DNA of 27,679 bases from DATFXM01 sp035315885 (lineage in GTDB: Bacteria > Acidobacteriota > Blastocatellia > UBA7656): assembly GCA_035315885.1 (NCBI GenBank), contig DATFXM010000172.1, positions 1-27,679 on the forward strand. Direction: 5' to 3'. The position numbers and the translations under genes are program-made. Below are positions 14,975-23,158 of the stretch, one piece after another; within the stretch, counting starts at the first letter, position 1, and each line of letters opens with the position of its first letter. Below the pieces are notes generated by a model, which worked only from the letters and a program-made list of their open reading frames with translations, was not told where the DNA came from and searched no databases.

Positions 14975-17596
14975 TCACTCCTCGACTCTCGAATCTTCTG
15001 TCACACGGATCTCAAAATAGCTGGCTGTCGATCTTCGCGTCCGCCCGACCTGTCCAGACTTGACCCGTCCGGCCCGGACCTTTCCAGTATTTCTTCGCCT
15101 CACAACCGTCACGTAAAGCGCAACACTGACCAGGAGGACCGCAGCAACGAACGCCGGCCTAAGAATCGATTGGCCTTGCCCTCCGATGCCTGAGCCGGGA
15201 CTGAGCCCGGCTGAAGCCGACGTTTTCACGGCCTCGTATGCACCGATATCGGGAGCTCTACCCTGCGTTCGGGACTGACGCTCGAAGTCGGTAATAACTT
15301 CGTTCAGGGTTACGCCGGCATCGATGGCGCGGCTGCCCGGTTGCAGGTGGAAGTCACCCTTCGATGGATCTACAAACAGCGGGTCATCAGTCATGTTGTT
15401 GTGCACTTCTGCGCGTCCGGTGTCATCCAGAATTCCGCCCTTAACCATATAAGCAATATTGTTAATGATCTTCGAACCAGGCAGTTTGTTGTTGGTGGTG
15501 AAGTTATAAAGCTCGGCACCGGAGTTGTAGAACGTGTTATTGAGTATCCTTACGTCCCCCAGATCTCCCTGGTCGTTTCGCATCAGCATTGCATAACCGG
15601 TGATGTTGTACACCACGTTGTTATAGATACGATGACCGCTGCCTCCATACAGACCTATTCCGCGCTCGCAGTTCCTGATGATCGTATTGCGCACCACGAG
15701 TCTGTCCATGCCGCTGCTGCCGTACAGGTGGATACCGTGACCTGCTGCGCGCTCGATCAGACACCCATCCACGAGCTGATCGCTCGCCTCAAAATAAAAG
15801 CCGTGCTGGAGTTGTGTGCTGGTGCCAACGTCGTGCACATAACATTGTATGAACTCGTTGTACTTGGAGTGTTCGCCGGGAATCAGGACTCCCATCGAAG
15901 GAGAATTGCGAAACTCGCAATTCACAAATCGCATTCGACTGTATGAATCGCCGATCTTGACGACTTCGTACTGGACATTAGCGCCGTCAAATATGATGTT
16001 CTCCCACAAAATAAATTGCGTTTGCTTGTCCACCTGCGTGAAGTCAATCACTCTGTAGGTCTGCGCACCGGCTGAGGGTTTTATAACTACCGACTCGCCA
16101 GGATAGCCTTTGATGGTGGTCATTTTCGACCAATCCGTCCCGGATGGTGGAATGTTGTAGACGATGGTCTCGTCGTACGTTCCTCCTCTGATCACCAGCA
16201 TGTCGCCGCCGCTTAGCGACTTTATTCCGCGGTTGATCGTTTTGAACGGCAGAGACTCGGTGCCTGGATTGTTGTCACTGCCGGTAGTGCTGACGAAAAA
16301 GGACCGGCCCGCGGCGGCGGGACTCGAAGCGAACTCAATTGCCCCCACGTCGTATCCCTGACCCTGAGGTCTGGCAATCCCATCGCGGTCGGTTGAGACT
16401 TGCGGGGCCGTCGTTCCAGCATCTACTGCGGGGCTTGCACCGTTAAGATGAAAGTCCCCGGATGCAGCGTCTACAAAACTCGGATCGACCCCAATGAGGT
16501 TTGTTTCCAAAACCGCTAATCCGGTCGAGTCGGTTAGAGGTTGTTCAAAATTGAAGACTATGTTGTTTCGAATAATCGCCGGATTCGCAGTCGAATCGTC
16601 CTCAATGCCTATATCGCCAGTTCCCTTTCCGTAGAACGTGTTGTTACACACGAGTAGGTCATTAAGATCGCCGTAATCATTTCGCAGTCTCAATCCGACC
16701 AGGCTTTGACTGGAAATGATGTTGTTGAAAACCTGATTGCCAGTGCCGCCGTATATCCCGAGTCCGTAGCGACAGGCGGTGATCAGATTGTCGCTGATCA
16801 CATTGCCATTCATCCCGGCACTCCCATACAAATGCACGCCGTGGCTCGTCACGTTGAAAATCTCGTTGCGCTCGATGAGGTTGTTTGCCGTCGAAAGGTA
16901 GATCGCGTGATCGAGATTCTTGTCGCTCCCAATGTCGCGAAGAGTGCAGCCCACGATTTCGTTGTGCTCGGTGCCCTCGCCGGTCACAAGGATTCCCATC
17001 GTCGGAGCATTGAGCACGGTACAGCTGTTTATTCTGATGTGATTCGCGCCGCTGGTTATCTTTATCCCTTCCTGGCTGACTCCTCTGCCGTCGATGACCA
17101 GGTTATCGAGCACTATGTACTGGGAGTTTTCTCCGGTGATATGAACCGCTCTCAGCCCGTTCTGCTTAGCCTTCGGTCGAAGCTTTACGGTCTCGCCGGG
17201 AAATCCTCGAACAATTGTTGGGCTGGCCCAACTCGTGCCTCCCGGGATGCAGGAGTTCTTACTCGGGAAGTTCGTACAGTCCAGAGTCTCTTTGTACGTT
17301 CCGCCCTTCACCAACAGCGTATCCCCGGCTGACAGCTTGCTGATGCCGTTGTTTATCTTCAAACACGGAAGCGCCTCGGTACACGGATTCGAGTCGTCTC
17401 CGTCCTTCGATACATAGTAAGTCGTCTGCGCAGACGCCTCGACTCCGATCATCGCGAGCACAATGAAGCACGCCGCAGCTAGAAGGCAGTACCACTGAGA
17501 GGGGTCAGGCATGAAATATTGACTTTTGATCGTGCTGCAAGCGCCGTCTTGTTTCAACACGGTTCTTAAACTGAGGACGGACGAAGTGACGGTCAA
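14975..17596 (-). CDS. Secreted right-handed beta-helix protein with two tandem copies and a C-terminal membrane anchor
   Basis: An 873-residue protein if started at the TTG at 17596, directly after the previous stop; an ATG at 17512 (residue 29) is the alternative. A signal peptide is evident (hydrophobic CLLAAACFIVLAMIGV, cleavage likely after VEASA, residue 56). Two homologous halves follow. Each opens with YYVS/FFVS-x-G-D-x-NP-x-TE-x-LP (58 and 433), proceeds through parallel beta-helix coils (HGVHLYGSAGM 252-262; HGIHLYGSSGM 620-630), and ends with GDFHL...VDAG/IDAG...DVGAIE or DIGAYE (380-421, 747-787). A transmembrane helix (812-832) and a basic tail finish it. The fold is shared by pectate lyases, alginate epimerases and surface adhesins. 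I cannot assign a catalytic residue. Its place just before wzm suggests it works on or with the exported polymer. Confidence 0.85.
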   Translation of the reverse strand: MTVTSSVLSLRTVLKQDGACSTIKSQYFMPDPSQWYCLLAAACFIVLAMIGVEASAQTTYYVSKDGDDSNPCTEALPCLKINNGISKLSAGDTLLVKGGTYKETLDCTNFPSKNSCIPGGTSWASPTIVRGFPGETVKLRPKAKQNGLRAVHITGENSQYIVLDNLVIDGRGVSQEGIKITSGANHIRINSCTVLNAPTMGILVTGEGTEHNEIVGCTLRDIGSDKNLDHAIYLSTANNLIERNEIFNVTSHGVHLYGSAGMNGNVISDNLITACRYGLGIYGGTGNQVFNNIISSQSLVGLRLRNDYGDLNDLLVCNNTFYGKGTGDIGIEDDSTANPAIIRNNIVFNFEQPLTDSTGLAVLETNLIGVDPSFVDAASGDFHLNGASPAVDAGTTAPQVSTDRDGIARPQGQGYDVGAIEFASSPAAAGRSFFVSTTGSDNNPGTESLPFKTINRGIKSLSGGDMLVIRGGTYDETIVYNIPPSGTDWSKMTTIKGYPGESVVIKPSAGAQTYRVIDFTQVDKQTQFILWENIIFDGANVQYEVVKIGDSYSRMRFVNCEFRNSPSMGVLIPGEHSKYNEFIQCYVHDVGTSTQLQHGFYFEASDQLVDGCLIERAAGHGIHLYGSSGMDRLVVRNTIIRNCERGIGLYGGSGHRIYNNVVYNITGYAMLMRNDQGDLGDVRILNNTFYNSGAELYNFTTNNKLPGSKIINNIAYMVKGGILDDTGRAEVHNNMTDDPLFVDPSKGDFHLQPGSRAIDAGVTLNEVITDFERQSRTQGRAPDIGAYEAVKTSASAGLSPGSGIGGQGQSILRPAFVAAVLLVSVALYVTVVRRRNTGKVRAGRVKSGQVGRTRRSTASYFEIRVTEDSRVEE
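14978..14983 (-). promoter_or_regulatory. Shine-Dalgarno GAGGAG for wzm
   Basis: GAGGAG on the minus strand, 6 bp before the ATG at 14971, located in the last codons of the beta-helix gene. It is one of the clearest ribosome-binding sites in the window and fixes the wzm start. Confidence 0.8.
15227..17425 (-). repeat. Internal tandem duplication within the beta-helix gene
   Basis: The encoded protein contains two copies of the same module: residues 58-423 (17425-16328) and about 431-790 (16306-15227). Aligned landmarks are the opening DUF1565-like segment, GISKLSAGD / GIKSLSGGD, HLYGSAGM / HLYGSSGM, GIYGGTGNQVFNN / GLYGGSGHRIYNN, LRNDYGDLNDLLVCNNTFY / MRNDQGDLGDVRILNNTFY, and the closing choice-of-anchor-Q-like motif. 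The copies have diverged at amino-acid level, so the duplication is not recent. Confidence 0.85.
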
Positions 17597-19633
17597 CTAC
17601 AATGAACTCCCGGACAACTGTGCTCTGAGCGCGGCAAGACACTCCAGACGTCCGACATCTGTCGCGGTTGTGCGTTCCAGTTTGTCCAAAAGATTTCTCA
17701 CTGCTGCCTCGGCGAACCAACTGTCGCCCGCAACCAGTCCCGCCAGCTCGCGCGCGTCTTCGTAGCGGGAGCGTTCGAAGTACGCTTCGACGAACAGCAG
17801 CCACTCGGTGCGATCATCAGGTGAAAGTCCAAGCGCTCGCGCCTCGTCGCCGAGTCGCATCGCTTCTTCCCAGTCGCCGCGTTGACGGGCCAGATCGGCT
17901 TTCTGAAAGTAATAACACCAGCAGGGCTTGGGCTCGGCCCCGAAGATTTCGGCGGGCGGCACAACCGGTGACGAAGTATCCGGCACGATCTGATCGATGT
18001 TCGAAAGACCTCGAATCGCGCGTCCCATCGCGCTCAGTTGCGGCAGCTCGTCGCGCGTTGGGTCGAGGACTTTCAAACAACCAGTCTCCGGCAGCCAGAC
18101 TCCTACAGAACGAGACGTCGAGCCTTCAAACCGAAACACTCGCGCAGTGTCGGACACCTTCACGTCCTTACTCAAACTTGGCACTTCGTAACCGATGTCT
18201 CGCACGATATTGAACAACCAATACTTTGCTTCCGGTCCGGGCACATCTGGTGCGTAGATCAGGTTGAGATGCGGGGCCATCGTGTAAGACTTCACCGGCA
18301 CCCGGTCGATCAGCACTGAAGTGCCAGGCTTCAAACCTGGAGCCCTCCAGGTCAACTGCCACAACAGTGACTCCTGCTCCGCCCAGTATTGGCGATATCG
18401 GTCGGTGCTGCGGAAGTGAAATCCAACTGATAAGCCAACCAGAACACTGACCGCCAACAACTGACGCCTCTTCCCTTTGACGAACAACTGAATCAATCCC
18501 AGCGTCAAAAGGCATGAGCCGAGCAGCATCGGTAGCGTAAACCGGTCATCCGCGCTTTCAAGCGTGATGTAACGACCCGAAAACCAAACAGGTAACCCGC
18601 CAAGCAGAACCCCTAGCAACCCAATAATCGCAATCTGCAGACCCCATTTCCGGCTCGCCATTCTTTGCGTGGATCCATTGTCTCCCGACTGCGGCTCTGT
18701 ACGTTTGACCAGGTAGTACGTCAGCAAACCCCCGACCGCCGCGATCACAATCGCCGAGATGACCCAGTAGAAGCGGTCGAAAGTAAACAATTCGGATTGA
18801 AGAGTGCGAGCCCAGGCCATCACCGTAGATTGAAGCAGATCCTTGAACGCGTAATAGATTCGCAGACCCGTAGCCCGCCACGGAGTTCTTGCGAACTCCG
18901 ACATCACCATGCCGGGATCAGCTTCCAGTCGGTGATTCTGAAATACAAACCCTCGCCAGTAGACCGCCGCCAGAATCAGTACCAAATGCGGCAGCCACAG
19001 AAGCGCTGTTCTGCGCATACGCTCTCGTACGCTCATACCAGCCTGCAGGAACAACGCGAACAGCATGACCGGTCTCAGCAGTTCGGTGCACGCATAGTAA
19101 TCGAGATACGGCAGGCTCAGCACCTGGGCGACGATTGCCAACGCCATCAGTCCGAAAGAAAACCGAGTCCGCCTCGCAGCGCGAAGAGTTGCACCAATAG
19201 AGATCACCAGGAAGGTCAAGCTAACAACCTTCTCGCTGATCGTCACCGCGATTGGCAATGCGGTGAAACCCGGGTAGACCGCGAACAACAGTGCGGCCAT
19301 CAGAATCTCGCGGTTCCTGTCGGGCCAGACCGGCTTGAGGGCCCACCACACCGCTAGCGCGCTGGCCCACCTTGTTAGCACCGCGAAGATATGCCAGGGC
19401 AATGGACGCTCGCCGATAAGAGTGGTCACCGCTTCCATCCAACCGACCAGCGGCCGATCGATCGACCAATAAGCAACAACGCCCGCGCGACCTTGCGCGC
19501 GCAGAACCCACGCGATGATTGCGTCGTCGGCGTAGAACCCAAGCCACGGAATAAGCGTCGCGTACGCAAGCAGGCACACTGCGAGCAGCAACAGGCAACC
19601 GGTGAAAACTTTAACCCGATGCGTTTGAATCAA
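17597..19633 (-). CDS. GT-C-like integral membrane protein with C-terminal helical (TPR-like) domain
   Basis: A 678-residue polytopic membrane protein. The first membrane segment (about 8-30) is followed by LGFYADDAIIAW (31-42), whose paired aspartates match the acidic loop-1 motif of GT-C enzymes that use polyprenyl-phosphate sugars. About ten further hydrophobic segments run to about residue 400. The remaining part is soluble and ends in helical repeats (KADLARQRGDWEEAMRLGDE and a following YFERSRYEDARELAG) that look like TPR units. A cysteine-rich patch KPCWCYYF precedes them. The start is a TTG in a TTGA overlap with the preceding stop, with GAGGTAACGGAG just upstream. I do not recognise a named family. 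A glycosyltransferase transferring a lipid-linked sugar outside the inner membrane is the best guess, and a glycan-chain regulator is possible. Confidence 0.8.
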   Translation of the reverse strand: MIQTHRVKVFTGCLLLLAVCLLAYATLIPWLGFYADDAIIAWVLRAQGRAGVVAYWSIDRPLVGWMEAVTTLIGERPLPWHIFAVLTRWASALAVWWALKPVWPDRNREILMAALLFAVYPGFTALPIAVTISEKVVSLTFLVISIGATLRAARRTRFSFGLMALAIVAQVLSLPYLDYYACTELLRPVMLFALFLQAGMSVRERMRRTALLWLPHLVLILAAVYWRGFVFQNHRLEADPGMVMSEFARTPWRATGLRIYYAFKDLLQSTVMAWARTLQSELFTFDRFYWVISAIVIAAVGGLLTYYLVKRTEPQSGDNGSTQRMASRKWGLQIAIIGLLGVLLGGLPVWFSGRYITLESADDRFTLPMLLGSCLLTLGLIQLFVKGKRRQLLAVSVLVGLSVGFHFRSTDRYRQYWAEQESLLWQLTWRAPGLKPGTSVLIDRVPVKSYTMAPHLNLIYAPDVPGPEAKYWLFNIVRDIGYEVPSLSKDVKVSDTARVFRFEGSTSRSVGVWLPETGCLKVLDPTRDELPQLSAMGRAIRGLSNIDQIVPDTSSPVVPPAEIFGAEPKPCWCYYFQKADLARQRGDWEEAMRLGDEARALGLSPDDRTEWLLFVEAYFERSRYEDARELAGLVAGDSWFAEAAVRNLLDKLERTTATDVGRLECLAALRAQLSGSSL

Positions 19634-21561
19634 ACTCCGTTACCTCGGCTGTTCTCGGCTTCGTTGCGCTCGTGTTCTTCACCCACTGACCGGAGAGCTG
19701 TCGGATTCTTCGGCGCTCCCGAATCTCCAGGTTCGGACATGCTGGAATGCTGCCGGTTCAGATCGAACAAAATGAACCCCTCGCAGGCCCGCAGAACGCG
19801 GTAATTGCTCTTCAGCTCTTCCTCGAAACCAGGACGTTCCTCCAATCTGCCCTTGGCCGCGACGAAATACAGAGCACCGCGAGCGGCAAAGATCTCAACA
19901 GACTTCATCGACTGCTCCTCTGCGCTAATGTTGAAGCCTTTGCGATCCATCCAATAGAACATGTAAGAGGAGTTGTAAGCGGTGGGGTAGCCTTTTGCAT
20001 CCTTCGCTCGTCCGCCCGAAGCGAGGATCAGCGAGCCCTCGGGCACGAATTGCGCAAACTGCTTTGCACAGGAGAAGCTCTCCTCCGCTCCAAGGCCGTA
20101 GTAGATCAACCTCGACTCCGAGACATAACTCAAGGGGAGAAGCAGCAGCACCGCCATCGCGGTGATGGCAGTGAGAGGCGAGAGACTCCTCAGACTTGCG
20201 AGGCGCGACGACTTTCTGTTGACGAAAATAAATGCGACGAGCGCAATAGCGGCTAATGCCACGACGATGGCGATGATCGGCCTCAGATCGATTCCCAGTA
20301 GACGCGCTGCGCTCAAATCGAACGCGGCTCTCAAGACCGGTATCGCGGACGCAAGAATGCCTGAGATGAGGATCAGGACAGCAGGGACTCTGGAGCGCGA
20401 CCACGCTCGCTGAATCGCCTGGGCTCCAACACCCACGAACAACGCCGCAGGTGGGACCGCTACGACGTGGTAATAGACAGCCCATGCCTCCGAGGTTGTC
20501 CGCGCGGCAGCGAAGTAGTAAAGAAAGATAGCCGCGAGCCACAGCGCGCTCAGCAGGATCACTGGAGACTTGCGTTCGCGGAATGCACCGATCGCAGCAA
20601 TCACCAGGCCTACAGGCATCCAGACGTACACCAGCTCAGCCTTGAGAATTCCGAGCAGGAACGAACGATCGGTGAAAAAGTCGAGTCCGGCCCAGTGATA
20701 CTCGTTCGACACTCCAAGCGAATTTCCGTACGTTAGCCAGTAACTGTGCGCGTGGGTGTACCACGCCAGCGATGGCAGCATTGCTACAGCGGCGAACATC
20801 CACATTCGAGTGTCGCGAAGGATGGAAAATCCCCGGCGTTGAAACGCCAACACCAGAAAAAGAATCCCAATATGAACGGCGGTCAGCTTAACAAGTACCG
20901 CAAAACAGATTGCGACGCAGGCGGTCGCGTAGTATTTCCAGGAGTCGCTCTCAAGCCATCGAATAAACGCATACGCGGCGACGACATAAAACGCAAACAT
21001 CAGACCGTCGGGCTGCAGCGCGCGTGCAAGCTTGATCGCGAGCGGATTCAGAACAAAGAACATCGATGCCGACAGCGCCGATACCGCCGGCAACAGAAAC
21101 CTCGCAAGCTGAATGAACGCGTAGAGCGCGATCAACGAGAATCCGGCTGAAATGATGCGACCGATGAAGTCGTGCACACCGAAGACTCTGTAGGCCACCG
21201 CGATGAGCCACGGATGCAACGGGAACTCCATCTCTACATATCCTGGTCCATCACCTCGCCAGTCGACCCTCGGATGCAACACATTCATGTCTTCGCGATA
21301 GTAGTTTCTGGCGATGCTGGCCTCGTCGCATTCTCGCCACGACGCTCGGTCCACCGGACGCCAGACGTCGATCAGCCTGAGGGCGGCGCCAACAAGAAAC
21401 AAACAGATGAACGCGGTCTTCAGATTTGCCCTGCCGGTCGTGAGCGCGGTGTCCATCCGAGTGAACGCGGAACCGGACGCGGGTACGCGCGCATCGCCGT
21501 TCGCGTCTCCAACCCGCACGGCGAGGAAGAAGCCCGGGATGAAGTTGTTAAGGTAGGTCAT
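19630..21561 (-). CDS. ArnT/PMT-like family 39 glycosyltransferase, integral membrane
   Basis: A GT-C fold membrane protein of 643 residues from the ATG at 21561. An ATG at 21456 would give 608 residues, and a frame-only start at 21672 would overlap the previous gene by 125 bp. After the first membrane helix (LKTAFICLFLVGAALRL) comes WRECDEASIARNYYRED, with the Asp-Glu pair (79-80) that marks loop 1 of GT39 enzymes. EMEFPLHPWLIAVAYRVFG and FIGRIISAGFSLIALY follow, typical of PMT_2/ArnT-like proteins. About a dozen membrane helices extend to about 460. A periplasmic C-terminal part (from about EEAFSCAKQFAQF) resembles the ArnT soluble domain. Such enzymes move a sugar from polyprenyl phosphate to lipid, protein or glycan on the outer face of the inner membrane. 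The UbiA/HAD pair upstream could supply that donor. Confidence 0.87.
   Translation of the reverse strand: MTYLNNFIPGFFLAVRVGDANGDARVPASGSAFTRMDTALTTGRANLKTAFICLFLVGAALRLIDVWRPVDRASWRECDEASIARNYYREDMNVLHPRVDWRGDGPGYVEMEFPLHPWLIAVAYRVFGVHDFIGRIISAGFSLIALYAFIQLARFLLPAVSALSASMFFVLNPLAIKLARALQPDGLMFAFYVVAAYAFIRWLESDSWKYYATACVAICFAVLVKLTAVHIGILFLVLAFQRRGFSILRDTRMWMFAAVAMLPSLAWYTHAHSYWLTYGNSLGVSNEYHWAGLDFFTDRSFLLGILKAELVYVWMPVGLVIAAIGAFRERKSPVILLSALWLAAIFLYYFAAARTTSEAWAVYYHVVAVPPAALFVGVGAQAIQRAWSRSRVPAVLILISGILASAIPVLRAAFDLSAARLLGIDLRPIIAIVVALAAIALVAFIFVNRKSSRLASLRSLSPLTAITAMAVLLLLPLSYVSESRLIYYGLGAEESFSCAKQFAQFVPEGSLILASGGRAKDAKGYPTAYNSSYMFYWMDRKGFNISAEEQSMKSVEIFAARGALYFVAAKGRLEERPGFEEELKSNYRVLRACEGFILFDLNRQHSSMSEPGDSGAPKNPTALRSVGEEHERNEAENSRGNGV
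19635..19646 (-). promoter_or_regulatory. Shine-Dalgarno region for the TTG-started GT-C-like gene
   Basis: GAGGTAACGGAG on the minus strand places GAGG 9 bp before the TTG at 19633. It supports this non-ATG start and the TTGA coupling with the upstream gene. Confidence 0.6.
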
Positions 21562-23158
21562 GATGTCCGGCTTCAACCAGCGAAGCGATGTCCTGCTCGG
21601 AAGCTTGATTGTGTAACACCCGTTCGATGACCGGTCCGAGACGGGTAAGCGTGAATTCGTTGGATACGACAACCGGCGTGTGTTGATTTGGCAGCTTCAG
21701 GATGAGAGGCACGTGGAGCCTGGGGTCCCGATCATTGTTGCGAACCTGGTCGGGGTCGTTTCTCCAGCTATGGTCCGACGTGAGGATCAACAACGACTGG
21801 TCAAACTTGCCCTGAGCCTTGAGCTGATCCATGACCCTTCCGATGACAACATCGAGATACTCCAATTGTTGTTCGTAGTCGTCGGGTGTTCCGTACATCC
21901 GATCTTCGTCGTCATTGTGAGTCCGTTCCAGGTCAACCTCTAGATGCTTGTGAGATCCATCCGGCTTGTAGACAAACGGCGCGTGCGGCAACGGCCAGTG
22001 AACGAACGTGAAGTTGTTATCAGGGCCGCCGGCGATGACATTCTTGACGTCGCTTTCGATCCGATTGTTGATGTCAATCCAGTTGTTGACGAAGATGTCA
22101 CTGTACCAGCGCCGCCACTTTCGGACTGAGAGCGGATCGGCCCAATACCGCATCCCTTCCAGGACCGTCATCTCCATTCGACCAGGCAGGGAAGCACCCT
22201 TGGGATATGAACAGTACGTTGTGCAGTGGTCCAACTCATCGCCAAGTACGCGGCCGTACGGAATGTAGAAACCGATCAAGTTGGTGTTGTAGTCGTAGCG
22301 CTTTGCCAGCTCGAACAGCGATTCTTTCGGATTGTCCGCCGCGAGTTTCGCATCGTCGCTCGAAATGCTGTGCAGTCCCTCTACTCCGTTCTTTCGGACC
22401 AGAACGCCCGGAAGCGTCTGGTAGCTGTCCGACTGGTGGATGATCATCGGCAGCGAATGATGGGTGAAGTACGACGGTGAGGACACGTCGCTGAATGTGA
22501 ATGACTGCTGAGCAAGATTGCGCAGGTTGGGAAACTGCGGCAGAAACTCACCGTTCCTGGTGCTACGCGCATACGACCACTCATCAAACACGAAAAAGAA
22601 CACCGGCGTCGACGATTCGGCTCGGGTAAGCGGCGCACGGTTTGGTTGCTTTAGAACGTTCCAGTTAGTCCAACCAACCATTGGCACCATCAGGATCAGC
22701 ATCAGAGGCGACAACACTAGACATAGAGCCGCCGAGTACTTGATGATGCGTGATTCAGAAAGCGCAAACGAATAGCCGACGATCGCGAACAGCACGAGCC
22801 ACAGGACCTCTCGCTCCGCGGATCGGGCCAAATAGAATGACGGAGTATTTGCGATGATTCCGCTGCCGAGCGCAAGCAGGAACAGATGACGATACAATCG
22901 TCGAAGGAAGGCCTTCCCGCTTCGTTCGATCAGCAGGCCAATCGCCACCGCAACAGCCGCCAGAAGCAGAATGTCGAATACGACCGCCAAACTGTCCACG
23001 GAATCCCAGTATTTGAAATACCGGTTCCGGATTTTTGACATCGAGCTGATGTACCCAGAAAAATGCAGAAACACAACGAACGCTGCAATCACAAACCACT
23101 TCGCCGCTCGTCGTAGTTCCGTCTTGTTCCCAATTATCCCCATACCCTTAGTGCTCAC
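21548..23158 (-). CDS. Membrane-anchored sulfatase/alkaline-phosphatase-superfamily protein
   Basis: A 536-residue protein with five N-terminal membrane helices (about 20-40, 57-77, 88-108, 116-134, 140-162) and a periplasmic AlkP-superfamily domain from about 185. Metal-site candidates are FFFVFDEWS (Asp192), HWPLPHAPF (His387, His392), LTSDHSWRND (Asp462, His463) and LHVPLIL (His482). The sulfatase nucleophile motif C/S-x-P-x-R is absent; the corresponding region reads SPSYFTHHSLP (227-237), so a Thr or Ser nucleophile, as in phosphoethanolamine or glycerophosphate transferases, is more likely than a sulfatase activity. The GTG start overlaps the methyltransferase stop as GTGA. The following gene begins inside its last codons. 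It probably adds or removes a phospho-group on the exported glycan. The substrate is not known. Confidence 0.85.
   Translation of the reverse strand: MSTKGMGIIGNKTELRRAAKWFVIAAFVVFLHFSGYISSMSKIRNRYFKYWDSVDSLAVVFDILLLAAVAVAIGLLIERSGKAFLRRLYRHLFLLALGSGIIANTPSFYLARSAEREVLWLVLFAIVGYSFALSESRIIKYSAALCLVLSPLMLILMVPMVGWTNWNVLKQPNRAPLTRAESSTPVFFFVFDEWSYARSTRNGEFLPQFPNLRNLAQQSFTFSDVSSPSYFTHHSLPMIIHQSDSYQTLPGVLVRKNGVEGLHSISSDDAKLAADNPKESLFELAKRYDYNTNLIGFYIPYGRVLGDELDHCTTYCSYPKGASLPGRMEMTVLEGMRYWADPLSVRKWRRWYSDIFVNNWIDINNRIESDVKNVIAGGPDNNFTFVHWPLPHAPFVYKPDGSHKHLEVDLERTHNDDEDRMYGTPDDYEQQLEYLDVVIGRVMDQLKAQGKFDQSLLILTSDHSWRNDPDQVRNNDRDPRLHVPLILKLPNQHTPVVVSNEFTLTRLGPVIERVLHNQASEQDIASLVEAGHHDLP

Noticed and set aside
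15341..15946. Plus-strand open frame of about 200 codons inside the beta-helix gene
   Set aside because: It is antisense to a gene with clear homology and duplication. It has no ribosome-binding site and no recognisable domain, so it is a reading-frame shadow.
18665..19357. Plus-strand open frame of about 230 codons
   Set aside because: It is antisense to the membrane domain of the GT-C-like gene. Its highly charged, His/Arg/Gln-rich product is what antisense of hydrophobic codons gives.
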